Origin: Phosphitispora fastidiosa
Lineage (GTDB): Bacteria; Bacillota; Thermincolia; Thermincolales; UBA2595
NCBI RefSeq assembly: GCF_019008365.1
Contig: NZ_JAHHUL010000006.1
Span: 62,001-126,000, forward strand
DNA: 64,000 nucleotides
Direction: 5' to 3'
A program made the position numbers and the translations under genes. Shown here piece by piece: positions 35,975 to 45,254 of the stretch. Position 1 is the first letter of the stretch, and each line of letters opens with the position of its first letter. The notes beneath the pieces were generated by a model. That model ran no database searches and was not told the DNA's origin. It saw only the letters and a program-made list of their open reading frames with translations.

Positions 35975-38900
35975 TTGAACCTTACTAAAATCGCTATTAA
36001 AAGGCCTGCCATGATGTCTATGATAATCATGGTTTTTGTGGTCTTGGGACTCTATACATATAACAAGATGGGGGTTGAACTGTTTCCCGCCGTTAACCTG
36101 CCATATGTAGCAGTTGTGACAACTTATCCCGGAGCAGGGGCCGAGGAGATAGAGACACAGGTAGTCAAACCCTTGGAGGATGAACTGGCTTCCCTGAGCA
36201 GGTTGAAGCGAATTAATTCACAGGCTTCTGAGGGCTTTACTTTTACGGTACTGGAATTTGAAATGACAGCAGATGCCGACCAGGCTGCCCTTGATGTTCA
36301 GAAAAAGATTGACATGCTTAAGGGGCGTCTGCCTGAGGATGCCTCTGACCCGATTGTTTACAAACAGGATATGAACGACCAGCCGGTGCTCATTATGGCC
36401 CTGCAGAGCCATCGCCCGCTTTATGAGACTAAGGAATTTGCAGAGGACTTGATAAAAGACCGCCTGCAGCGAATTGAAGGGGTGGCTGATGTTTCAGTGG
36501 TTGGTGGGCAGAAGCGTGAGATTTTGGTTGCTGTTGACAGGACTAAACTGGAAGGCTATGGCTTATCCCTCAACCAGATTATTGGCAGACTCAGGGCAGA
36601 AAATATGAACCAGCCCAGTGGAAGGCTGGACCGTCCGGAAGCGGAGTATAATGTCCGGGTGCTTGGTGAATTTAAAAATATTGAAGACATCCGTAATCTT
36701 GATATTCCTCTCTCGGGGGGAGGCTCAGTTCCTTTAAGCGCGGTTGCGGTTGTTACAGACGGATTTCAGGAAGTTCGGGAATACAGCCGGATTAACGGTA
36801 TCAGCGCCGTTTCCCTGATGGTTTTTAAGCAGAGTGATGCTTCTATTGTCGAGGTCGGGGAACGGGTTAAAGAGGAGATAGAGCTGCTGCAGCAGGATCT
36901 GCCCGAAGATGTGGAAATTATGGTGTCACGTGATACATCGAATTTTATCAGAATATCCCTCGATGATACCAGAAATTCAATTATTGAAGGAATAATTACT
37001 GTTGCCCTGGCCCTCTACCTGTTCCTGAGAGAATGGCGTTCCACGGTTATTGTTGCTCTGGCCATCCCCACATCTCTCCTGGCTGCCCTGATGATGATGT
37101 ATTTCGCCGGCTTCACCTTTAATATGCTGTCACTGATGGGCCTTGCCCTGTGTATCGGGATCCTGGTTGATGATTCCATAGTTGTTCTGGAAAATATCCA
37201 CAGGCATTTGAAAATGGGCAAGGAGCCTGCCCAAGCCGCTCTGGACGGGAGGATGGAGATAGGGATGGCTGCAGTGGCCATAACCCTTTCAGATATTGTT
37301 GTCTTTACCCCGATTGCTTTTATGCAGGGCATGGTGGGCCAGTTTTTTCGCCAGTTCGGCCTTACGGTGGTGTTTGCTGCAATTTTTTCCCTGTTTGTCT
37401 CCTTCACCCTTACTCCTATGATGGCAGCCAGGCTTTTCAAGAAAGAAAACGGCAATAATAAACCGGGTGAATCGGAAGAAGTTACGAAGGCGAATGGAGA
37501 CCTGACCAGTTCAGGCAGGAAATCAATGCTGGGATGGCTGTGGAAAAGGACGACGCCCCTGGGTAAAGGGATGAAACAAAAATACATCTCCTTATTGGAA
37601 TGGTCCCTCAGGCGTAGGTGGACTGTGCTGGGTATCGCTGCAGCGCTGTTTAGCGCCAGTCTTTTACTCCCGGCTCTTAATGTTATCGGAGCTGAACAGA
37701 TGCCCAAGATTGACCAGGGAGAAATGACCGTTAACCTGGAGATGCCCATTGGCACACCCATCGGGAAAACCGATGATGTGTTATTGGATATTGAAGAATA
37801 CCTCAAAACAATTGATGAAATAAAGTACTATCATACTACCCTCGGTTCATCAGGAGGAATGAGTTCCTCTTCTGGCTCTCACCTTGGACGTGTGGGTATC
37901 CAGCTTCATGACAAAAAAGAGCGGGAACGTTCGGTTTGGGAGGTTAGTGACCAGATACGAAAATGGGGGGAAGGTTTTGTTCAGGGCAAGATATCTGTTA
38001 GTGAGGCAGACTCGATGGGACCTCCGGGCGGGGATATCCAGATAGAAGTAACCGGCCCGGGAACCCAACAGCTAATTGCAATATCAGAAGAGGTTAAGAA
38101 GATTATCACTGGAATAGAAGGGGCCATTGATGTGGATACGGACTGGCGTCTTGGCCAGCCGGAGATTCAGGTGGAAATTGACCGCAAAAAAGCGGCTTCA
38201 ATGGGCCTTTCTGTTGATGAAGTATCACGTTCGGTACGGGCAGCCCTGACCGGTGATGCGGCCGGTAAGTTCCGCGAAGGTAATGATGAGACAGATATTG
38301 TGGTAAAAATGGCCGGCCTCAGCAAAGCTGATATTGACCATATCAGGAATCTGCCCCTAAACACCGTGGACGGTTCAGTTGTGCTGCTGCAGCAGGTTGC
38401 CGACATTGGTCCCGGGAGTGGGCCGACACAGATTAACCGGATTGACCGGCAGAGGGCCATAACCGTTGGCGGAAGCCTGCGGGAGAGATCTCAGAGTGAC
38501 TTTCTCAAGGAGGCTACTGAAAAACTGGAGGGAATAAAACTGCCCCCGGGATACAGGGTTAGTTTTGCCGGTCAGGCCCAGGGGATGCAGGAAACGTTTG
38601 CTGACCTTATTTCGGCGCTGGTATTATCCATTGTATTGGTCTACATGGTTCTGGTGATGCTTTATGAATCCTTTATGACCCCTTTCATAAGAATGATGGC
38701 CCTGCCCCTGGGGGTAGTAGGGGCGTTTCTGGCTCTGGCCTTGACGGGGAATACCCTGAACCTGTTTTCCATGATTGGTCTGATTATGATGGACGGATTG
38801 GTGGCCAAGAACGGCACACTCCTGATCGACTACACCCATACTGTAATGGAACGCGGCGTACCATTAAGAGAAGCGCTGCTGGAAGCAGGAAGGACCAGGC

Positions 38901-39148
38901 TGCGGCCTATTATAATGACTACCACTACCATGATAGTCGGGATGCTGCCAACTGCCCTGGCGCTGGGAGAAGGCGCTGAGACCAGGTCCGGAATGGCATG
39001 GGTTCTGATTGGCGGGCTGCTGACCTCAACGTTATTTACCCTAATTATAATTCCGGTAATTTATACCCTTATGGATGACTTTAAAAAATTTTTGAAGAGA
39101 AAATTCAGGAAATCAGCCGTAGAAGCCTCCACAGGCGAGACCCTGTAA
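35975..39148 (+). CDS. RND-family efflux/export transporter (AcrB/HAE-1 type)
   Basis: 1057 residues from TTG behind CGGAGG. Opens NLTKIAIKRPAMMSMIIMVFVVLGLYTYNKMGVELFPAVNLPYVAVVTTYPGA, the classic RND start, with twelve membrane spans and two large extracytoplasmic loops. GLALCIGILVDDSIVVLENIHRH in span 4 carries the adjacent Asp pair for proton relay, and GLIMMDGLVAKNGTLLIDY is the span 10 counterpart. No membrane-fusion or outer-membrane partner is near, which is usual for Gram-positive RND pumps. Regulated by a TetR-type operator. Substrate unknown. Confidence 0.95.
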   Translation: MNLTKIAIKRPAMMSMIIMVFVVLGLYTYNKMGVELFPAVNLPYVAVVTTYPGAGAEEIETQVVKPLEDELASLSRLKRINSQASEGFTFTVLEFEMTADADQAALDVQKKIDMLKGRLPEDASDPIVYKQDMNDQPVLIMALQSHRPLYETKEFAEDLIKDRLQRIEGVADVSVVGGQKREILVAVDRTKLEGYGLSLNQIIGRLRAENMNQPSGRLDRPEAEYNVRVLGEFKNIEDIRNLDIPLSGGGSVPLSAVAVVTDGFQEVREYSRINGISAVSLMVFKQSDASIVEVGERVKEEIELLQQDLPEDVEIMVSRDTSNFIRISLDDTRNSIIEGIITVALALYLFLREWRSTVIVALAIPTSLLAALMMMYFAGFTFNMLSLMGLALCIGILVDDSIVVLENIHRHLKMGKEPAQAALDGRMEIGMAAVAITLSDIVVFTPIAFMQGMVGQFFRQFGLTVVFAAIFSLFVSFTLTPMMAARLFKKENGNNKPGESEEVTKANGDLTSSGRKSMLGWLWKRTTPLGKGMKQKYISLLEWSLRRRWTVLGIAAALFSASLLLPALNVIGAEQMPKIDQGEMTVNLEMPIGTPIGKTDDVLLDIEEYLKTIDEIKYYHTTLGSSGGMSSSSGSHLGRVGIQLHDKKERERSVWEVSDQIRKWGEGFVQGKISVSEADSMGPPGGDIQIEVTGPGTQQLIAISEEVKKIITGIEGAIDVDTDWRLGQPEIQVEIDRKKAASMGLSVDEVSRSVRAALTGDAAGKFREGNDETDIVVKMAGLSKADIDHIRNLPLNTVDGSVVLLQQVADIGPGSGPTQINRIDRQRAITVGGSLRERSQSDFLKEATEKLEGIKLPPGYRVSFAGQAQGMQETFADLISALVLSIVLVYMVLVMLYESFMTPFIRMMALPLGVVGAFLALALTGNTLNLFSMIGLIMMDGLVAKNGTLLIDYTHTVMERGVPLREALLEAGRTRLRPIIMTTTTMIVGMLPTALALGEGAETRSGMAWVLIGGLLTSTLFTLIIIPVIYTLMDDFKKFLKRKFRKSAVEASTGETL

Positions 39149-39171
39149 AACGCAAGGGCGCCGGGAGGGCG

Positions 39172-39236
39172 CAAAAGGGGAATACAAAGGGAATGCTTCC
39201 GTGACTGCATATGGGGCATTCCCCTTTTGTTTTATT
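39172..39236 (+). terminator. Long hairpin terminator after the RND gene
   Basis: AAAAGGGGAAT (39173-39183) pairs with ATTCCCCTTTT (39218-39228) across a long loop, followed by GTTTTATTT. Confidence 0.75.
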
Positions 39237-39323
39237 TAGGAAAAGCAGAGGCAATTAAAGGAAATATCAATAATTTGTCGAAAAAAACATGTTAGAAGGT
39301 ATTATGAATCCGGGGTGAAACAG

Positions 39324-41555
39324 TTGAAATCCTGGCTAAAGGGTCTAAACAAGGAAATACTTGCATTAACCCTCAGTGTGGCTCTTGGGGCATCATTCGT
39401 ATTGGGTGTATGTGCCCTGTTGGTATTTTACCAGCAATCCAAAGAACAGGTGCTGGACAGAAACAGGGAAATTGCCGGATATATTTCCAATGAAATAAAT
39501 GTCCGCATGTCACGCGCTTTAAATGCCGGCGCTTTATTAGCTATGGACCCTGCTGTCAGGGAAATGGATTCCGCTGTTCTGCAGCCGGAAATGCGGCGGT
39601 TATTTCCGATTGCCGGGATTTTTGACGGACTGGCCCTCACGGACAGCAAAGGGGAAATGGTGGCTTTTGTTCCTGATCAGCCGGGAATAATCGGGTTGGA
39701 CCTGTCACAGCGCAGTTGGGTTAGAGAGGTTCTTACCAGCGGCCAACAGTTTATTTCTGAACCGTATATAGCTGCAACCGGCAATGAGGTGGTTGTAACC
39801 GCCACTCCGGTTAAAGATAAGACCGGCAAGGTTATTGGTGTTATCGGGGGTAGTATGGACCTGAAGAAAAGCACCAAGTTTTCCACTATTATCAGCAGCA
39901 GGTCATATAATCCCGAAATGGTTATCCAGATAATCGACCGCAAAGGGATGTTCATTTACAATACGGATAAACAGCTTATTATGAAGAAAGCCGAACCAAG
40001 TATCGTTACAGAGGCTCTTTTTGAAGGTAAGGCCGGTGCTTGTGCTCTGGAAATCGGTGATGAACCGTATCTGATAGGGTATGCTCCAGTGGAGAAACTA
40101 GGGTGGGGAGTAATCGTCACCTATCCTTCAAAAGCCGCCTTCCGATCGGCAATATATCTCAGAAACCTGATTGCAATTGTTACCATACTGCTAAGTATAC
40201 TGATTTTTTGCATCGTCTACCGGGAATCAAAAGCTATTACGAAGCCTTTGGAGAAACTCATGGAAGGTGTCAAGAGAGTTGCCGACGGCGACTATCACTT
40301 TAATGTAAATGTTTCCTCCAATAATGAGATAGGTATATTGGCCGATTCCTTTAATGCAATGGTGGAACGAATCAAGGATATGAGAGAGGACATCCTGGAA
40401 AAACAGGAAAAGCTGGAAAAGGCCAATATCGAGCTGCAGATTATGGCCATAACCGATGGCCTTACTAAGTTATATAATCACAGGTATTTTCAGGACTGTC
40501 TGGGCAAAGCCGTCTCCCTGGCCCAAGAGGAAGTTAAGTCGATAACCCTGATGATTCTTGATATTGACTATTTCAAGTACTATAATGATCTCTTTGGACA
40601 CCAGGCAGGTGACAAATTGCTTGAGGAACTGGCCCAGCTTTTAATCCGGGAACTGGGACCCAATGATATGGTTGCCAGGTACGGTGGTGAGGAATTTACA
40701 GTTATATTATATGATTCCGATAACAGGAACGGAATTTTAGCAGCAGAAAAAATCCGGGCTGCAGTGGAAGCTTTTCCCTTTCCGGGGCGGGAGCAGCAGC
40801 CTGATGGCAGAGTGACTGTATCGATAGGTGTGGCTTCATTCCCCGAGAATGCAAAAAGCAAGGAAGAACTTGTCAGGCTGGCTGATGAGGCTCTGTACAA
40901 GGCCAAGTGCTGTTCGAGGAACAAGGTCGAGCTATATTTCTCGGTACTTGATGACCTGAAGCACGATCTCAATAAGTCAGAGGCCGAATTGATTAATTCC
41001 ATAAAAATGCTGGTAAGGATTATAAACGCGAAGGACAAGTATACTTTCGGCCATTCAGAACGCGTTGGTAAGTACGCTGTTTCCATTGCTGAGGCAATTG
41101 GATTGACAACTGAAGAAGTGCAGACAATTAGGATGGGAGCATTCCTGCATGATGTGGGGAAAATCGAAATAAGCAGAAGTATCCTGATGAAGAAGGGACC
41201 ATTGACCGAGGAGGAATTTGAAACTATCAGGCAGCATCCCTTCTGGGGAGCGGGGATTATCAAGGCTGTGGAGTCTCTTCATCCCACACTTCCGCTAATC
41301 AAGTACCACCATGAACGTTTTGACGGCACCGGATATCCGCTAGGTCTCAAAGAGAAGCAGATACCGCTGCAAGCCCGGATAATGGCTGTTGCCGACAGCT
41401 TTGATGCCATGACCAGCAATAGGCCGTACACGAAGAGTAAAAATCTTGATGAAGCCATAGAAGAACTTAGGAAATGTTCGGGTACACAATTTGACCCGGA
41501 AGTGGTTGATGTCTTTTTGAGCATTCTTCAGGCAGAAAAAGTCAAGGTGGGCTGA
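39324..41555 (+). CDS. Membrane sensor with dCACHE, HAMP, GGDEF and HD-GYP domains
   Basis: About 743 residues from TTG 39324 (GGGGTG 7 bp upstream); GTG 39315 is the alternative. Membrane span near 15-40, a Cache-type sensor outside the cell, second span near 280, HAMP, GGDEF (YGGEEF, active form; the I-site RxxD is replaced by GPND) and HD-GYP (HDVGKI, HHERFDGTGYP). It could both make and break c-di-GMP, so net direction is open. It is the only c-di-GMP protein in the window. Confidence 0.93.
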   Translation: MKSWLKGLNKEILALTLSVALGASFVLGVCALLVFYQQSKEQVLDRNREIAGYISNEINVRMSRALNAGALLAMDPAVREMDSAVLQPEMRRLFPIAGIFDGLALTDSKGEMVAFVPDQPGIIGLDLSQRSWVREVLTSGQQFISEPYIAATGNEVVVTATPVKDKTGKVIGVIGGSMDLKKSTKFSTIISSRSYNPEMVIQIIDRKGMFIYNTDKQLIMKKAEPSIVTEALFEGKAGACALEIGDEPYLIGYAPVEKLGWGVIVTYPSKAAFRSAIYLRNLIAIVTILLSILIFCIVYRESKAITKPLEKLMEGVKRVADGDYHFNVNVSSNNEIGILADSFNAMVERIKDMREDILEKQEKLEKANIELQIMAITDGLTKLYNHRYFQDCLGKAVSLAQEEVKSITLMILDIDYFKYYNDLFGHQAGDKLLEELAQLLIRELGPNDMVARYGGEEFTVILYDSDNRNGILAAEKIRAAVEAFPFPGREQQPDGRVTVSIGVASFPENAKSKEELVRLADEALYKAKCCSRNKVELYFSVLDDLKHDLNKSEAELINSIKMLVRIINAKDKYTFGHSERVGKYAVSIAEAIGLTTEEVQTIRMGAFLHDVGKIEISRSILMKKGPLTEEEFETIRQHPFWGAGIIKAVESLHPTLPLIKYHHERFDGTGYPLGLKEKQIPLQARIMAVADSFDAMTSNRPYTKSKNLDEAIEELRKCSGTQFDPEVVDVFLSILQAEKVKVG

Positions 41556-41556
41556 G

Positions 41557-42075
41557 TCACAATTTGATAAATCTGGTCAGCCTGTTGATTACTTTTTTGA
41601 TAAAATTATACCAGGCATAGCTGTACACCAGTGAAAAGGAAGCATAAAACGGTAGTGCCACAACAACCGTGCTTCGTTCCAGGTAATAGCCGAATGCGGG
41701 AAACCCGAGGACATAAGTGATAAACAGCAGTCCTGCCGTAACTGCAGCGGTTCCGGCAAGGATGGCAGCAGACCGTTTTACGGAATAATGAAGGCCTATG
41801 CCGGTAACAAGTCCCAGTGGCGCCATCATCAGGGCAAAGGCCGGTAACCCGACGGGGCGGATGACCAGTGTCAGCCAACCGGAGATAACGGTACATGCCA
41901 AACCTCCCGCTGGGTTGATATATGCTGCCAGGGCTATGGGCAGGGTACTGAAAAAGCTTAGCATATTCCCCGGGCCCGGAAAGAGGGCTGCCGAAACCTG
42001 AAGCAATCCGGTAAGTGAGGCTAAAAGCGAGTAACGGACCAGGTCGGTAACAGAAATATTTTTATTTTTCAACAA
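41557..42075 (-). CDS. Membrane protein resembling ECF transporter S components
   Basis: 172 residues, about five hydrophobic segments, from TTG behind GGAGG. Opens VTDLVRYSLLASLTGLLQVSAALFPGPGNMLSFFSTLPIALAAYINP, similar in style to small-molecule-binding S components or to DUF2232-like proteins. No ATPase or T component is near. Function uncertain. Confidence 0.55.
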   Translation of the reverse strand: MLKNKNISVTDLVRYSLLASLTGLLQVSAALFPGPGNMLSFFSTLPIALAAYINPAGGLACTVISGWLTLVIRPVGLPAFALMMAPLGLVTGIGLHYSVKRSAAILAGTAAVTAGLLFITYVLGFPAFGYYLERSTVVVALPFYASFSLVYSYAWYNFIKKVINRLTRFIKL

Positions 42076-42112
42076 AGGATACCTCCAAATGTGTAGTTGT
42101 TATATGTATATA

Positions 42113-42154
42113 CAAAAAAACGGAGCAATTTGCCAAAAGACAGCAAATTGCTCC
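42113..42154 (-). terminator. Terminator of the tRNA-Sec gene
   Basis: On the minus strand GGAGCAATTTGC pairs perfectly with GCAAATTGCTCC (12 bp), followed by seven T (42114-42120 on the + strand as A). Confidence 0.93.
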
Positions 42155-42199
42155 ATTGATATTATTACCGGTATTTGGGGAAAATAAAAAAACATAGTT

Positions 42200-42297
42200 T
42201 GGCGGGAACGTGTGGGAATCGAACCCACCACGGACAGGATCGCTGCCCGTCAACTGGTTTTGAAGACCAGGCGGGCCACCAGGCCCAATCCGCTCCC
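42200..42297 (-). tRNA. selC: tRNA-Sec (anticodon TCA)
   Basis: 98 bases including encoded CCA. The anticodon loop CTTCAAA between CTGGT and ACCAG gives TCA, which reads UGA. The D arm GGGCC-TGGT-GGCCC has a long stem, the variable arm folds into an 8-bp hairpin, and the T arm is GTGGG-TTCGATT-CCCAC. The acceptor pairs GGGAGCG with CGTTCCC, and an eighth pair is a G-A mismatch. The large variable arm and long D stem are typical of bacterial tRNA-Sec. The cell therefore makes selenoproteins; selA, selB and selD are not in the window. Confidence 0.95.
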
Positions 42298-42489
42298 ACA
42301 GGCAAATTTTATTATAACATAAGCCTAATAACAAAGCAAACAGAGAATTGGTGGTAATATCAGTTTACTTTTTGAGAAGTTTGTGAGATAATATGTTTGA
42401 AAGAACCTTGTCTCTATTGTTAATGGATTGGTTGTTAATGGATTGGTTTTTGCGGGCAGTATAATTATCAGTGTCTTGGTGGGGGTGGC

Positions 42490-42675
42490 TTGGTGTTCGG
42501 CCTAGGTTTTCAGGAGTTGGCATTAATACTCGTTATTGCTCTTGTCATATTTGGCCCCCGCAAACTGCCGGAAGTAGGGCGGGCAATGGGTAGGGCGTTA
42601 AATGAGTTCAGAAGCGCTTCTAAGGATATCCAGAAGGAAATCGATGAAGCGGTCAAAGAACCCGATAATAAATAA
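42490..42675 (+). CDS. tatA: Sec-independent translocase TatA/TatE
   Basis: 61 residues: [43 protein letters not shown] is the full TatA pattern, with membrane span, FGPxKLPE hinge and amphipathic helix. TTG 42490 or GTG 42493 starts after GGGGGTGGC. It forms the export pore for folded proteins such as the hydrogenase here. No tatC is in the window. Confidence 0.94.
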   Translation: MVFGLGFQELALILVIALVIFGPRKLPEVGRAMGRALNEFRSASKDIQKEIDEAVKEPDNK

Positions 42676-42683
42676 TCAGTTTT

Positions 42684-42710
42684 GGAGCAGGATGAATCTG
42701 CTCCTTTTTT
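42684..42710 (+). terminator. Terminator of tatA
   Basis: GGAGCAG (42684-42690) pairs with CTGCTCC (42698-42704), followed by six T. Confidence 0.92.
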
Positions 42711-42921
42711 GGATACATTAAAAGGAATAATCTTAGTTGTATTACTTCAAGAACACCTTTTTGTCCAACAGTTTTTACAACCGGCAGGAATTTTCCGTGA
42801 TATATCGAATATATTGCAATTGAGTAATTTAGATGATTAATTCGGACAAATTATTCCCCCAAAAAGCTTATGATGAGCTTTTATTACAACAAGAAGGTGG
42901 AATTAGCGGGCGGGTGGAACA

Positions 42922-43890
42922 ATGAAGGGGTTTGGGTTTTTTAATATCATAAAAGACGAACTAGATGTTGTGGAAAAAGAATTGCATAAGGTTGTTAGAA
43001 CTAATGACCCTTTACTTACGGAAACATCTGCTCATCTGCTTAATGCGGGAGGCAAGCGGTTAAGACCGGCCTTTGCTCTGGTTGCCGGCAAAACATGTGC
43101 CAGACCTTCTGACAAATTGATACCTCTGGCCACTGCTCTGGAGCTTATCCATATGGCCAGTCTGGTACATGATGATGTGATTGATGATTCCTATACCAGG
43201 CGAGGCATACCCACTGTCAAGGCAAGCTGGGGAGACCAGGTATCCATTTACACCGGAACATATCTTTTTGCCCAGTCTCTTGTCTTGATTGCCAGATGCG
43301 ATCATCCTGTTATCAGCAGAATCCTGGCAGACATCAGCGCTATGATGTGTGAGGGAGAGATTCAGCAGATTGTGACAACTTTTGATTCACAACAGACAGT
43401 GAAAGACTATTTTTTCCGCATCAAGAGGAAGACGGCTTTACTTATTTCAGCTAGTTGTGAACTGGGAGCTATTGCGTGTGAGGCCCCTATGTATCATGTA
43501 AGAGCCCTGAAACGCTATGGTCATTACCTTGGCATGGCTTTCCAGATCACTGATGATATCCTAGATTTCACTGCCAGTGCGCAGGATTTGGGCAAGCCCG
43601 TCGGGAGTGATTTAAGACAAGGTATTGTTACCTTGCCGGCTATTTATGCACTTCTTTGGTCGGATGAGCGAACCAGGCTGGCGGAAATTATTCGGAAAAA
43701 GGAAAAAAAGGAGGGTGAAGTCCTAGAGGCTATTAAGATTATCAAGGAATGCGGAGCCATTGACAAAGCTATCGAACTATCAGACCGCTATCTTGCTAAA
43801 GCCAAAAAGCAGTTAGAGTATCTACCTGCTGGCAGAGCAACCAACAGTTTGAGAACTATTGCAGATTTTATTGGTAGAAGAAGGTTCTGA
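42922..43890 (+). CDS. Polyprenyl diphosphate synthase (heptaprenyl type)
   Basis: 322 residues. First Asp-rich motif DDVIDD after LIHMASLVH, second DDILDF after FQITD, and GGKRLRPAF at the N-terminus: a trans-prenyltransferase. Length and the sequence around the first motif fit medium-chain enzymes that make the menaquinone tail (HepT/IspB group). It lies just ahead of the quinol-linked cytochromes, so menaquinone supply is a sensible role. The small HepS partner is absent here. Confidence 0.92.
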   Translation: MKGFGFFNIIKDELDVVEKELHKVVRTNDPLLTETSAHLLNAGGKRLRPAFALVAGKTCARPSDKLIPLATALELIHMASLVHDDVIDDSYTRRGIPTVKASWGDQVSIYTGTYLFAQSLVLIARCDHPVISRILADISAMMCEGEIQQIVTTFDSQQTVKDYFFRIKRKTALLISASCELGAIACEAPMYHVRALKRYGHYLGMAFQITDDILDFTASAQDLGKPVGSDLRQGIVTLPAIYALLWSDERTRLAEIIRKKEKKEGEVLEAIKIIKECGAIDKAIELSDRYLAKAKKQLEYLPAGRATNSLRTIADFIGRRRF

Positions 43891-44113
43891 AAAAAGAAAA
43901 AATCGCCAATAAGAGGCCAGACATTTGTTTTGTATGAATTTACCTACTAATCAAAAAATTCCAAACAAAAGAAGGGTTTTGTCATTTTACGTAGAATAAG
44001 TTCACAGACAAGAATCCGGAGTAATGCTGGCTCTAATAAGATTCTTAATTTTTTTTGGATGGAATGTGATTTGTAGTGCAAGAAATCTAACGGTTGAGGG
44101 AGGCTGGTTTAAG

Positions 44114-45181
44114 ATGGGTATAAGAGATAAGTTTAAGTTTGACCTGTCAAAAACTGAAGATAAGTTAAAATTATTTATTCTGGTTAGTGGTACGTTGTTA
44201 TTCCTGCTGGTGGCTGTAGTTGGCGGAATTTCACTGACCATGTCACCTGACTTCTGCAAACTTTGCCATAATGCCATGCAGCCGGAGTATGTGACCTGGC
44301 AGTATTCTTCCCACAGCAATATAGCATGTGTGGACTGTCATATGGAACCGGGAGTCATTAATATCATGAAGGAAAAAATTGTGGCTACCGGACATCTCTA
44401 TGATTACATTACTGCAGCGTATGAGGAAGAACTGCCTATCAAAATGAAGCATGAGCTTCCCAGCCACTTGTGTGAACAGTGCCACTCAGTTGAAACCAGG
44501 TCATTTACCCTGTCAGGAGATCTTAAGGATCCCCATGAATATCATGAAAAGGTCGGCGTTAGCTGTGTCAAGTGTCACTCCGGTGTGGCCCACGGTAATA
44601 TTGCCGGCAGAGCTGCTACCACAGAAGGTGAACTTGCTGCCTGGAGCGACAAAGAAGGCAAGGAAAACATGGCTATGGAGTTTGTAAGGCCTGATATGGA
44701 CACCTGTGTTGCCTGTCATATCAACCCTGCCAAATATGGGGTTGAAGGAATAGAGAGTGTTACCTGGGATTGCGGCGCCTGCCATGAAGACATATTCACC
44801 CCGAATTCACACAAAGAAGCCACTTGGACCAGGAACCATGGTCTGGATGCAGCCGGACAGCTTAAGGATTGTGTCAGCTGCCATGCCATGGGTGTGGAAC
44901 CTACCTTTGCCGCTGACGGTGTGAAAAATAATGTTATCAAAACCGGATCGACTGCAAAGGATTTTGCGTGGACCACTGAGTTCTGCATTAACTGCCACAG
45001 TCAAAAGCCAGATGACCACAAGGATAAGTCCCAGTGGATGCCAAATCATAAGCAAGCCGTTGCCGGTAAAGGGATGAATAATTGTATTGCATGCCACAGT
45101 ATTCAGAAGCCAAAGGCAGGAGAAACTCTGCAATCACCTGCCAAGGAAGTTGCCTGCAACAACTGTCACTGGTTTAAGTAA
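44114..45181 (+). CDS. NapC/NirT-like decaheme cytochrome c, membrane-anchored
   Basis: 355 residues from the ATG behind GAGGGAGG; the longer frame from 44024 has no site. A cytoplasmic N-terminus (KFDLSKTEDKLKLF), one membrane span (about 20-44), then ten CXXCH motifs. The first pair, SPDFCKLCH and IACVDCHMEPG, has the layout of NapC/NrfH-type quinol dehydrogenases. Likely takes electrons from menaquinol and passes them outward. The next gene is a paralogue with the same plan. Confidence 0.92.
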   Translation: MGIRDKFKFDLSKTEDKLKLFILVSGTLLFLLVAVVGGISLTMSPDFCKLCHNAMQPEYVTWQYSSHSNIACVDCHMEPGVINIMKEKIVATGHLYDYITAAYEEELPIKMKHELPSHLCEQCHSVETRSFTLSGDLKDPHEYHEKVGVSCVKCHSGVAHGNIAGRAATTEGELAAWSDKEGKENMAMEFVRPDMDTCVACHINPAKYGVEGIESVTWDCGACHEDIFTPNSHKEATWTRNHGLDAAGQLKDCVSCHAMGVEPTFAADGVKNNVIKTGSTAKDFAWTTEFCINCHSQKPDDHKDKSQWMPNHKQAVAGKGMNNCIACHSIQKPKAGETLQSPAKEVACNNCHWFK

Positions 45182-45254
45182 GTCAATATTATTTATGGAA
45201 TTCTGATCAGGGTCCCGGTGCAGGCTTAACGGGGGTCTTCAGTGGGGGATGGGG

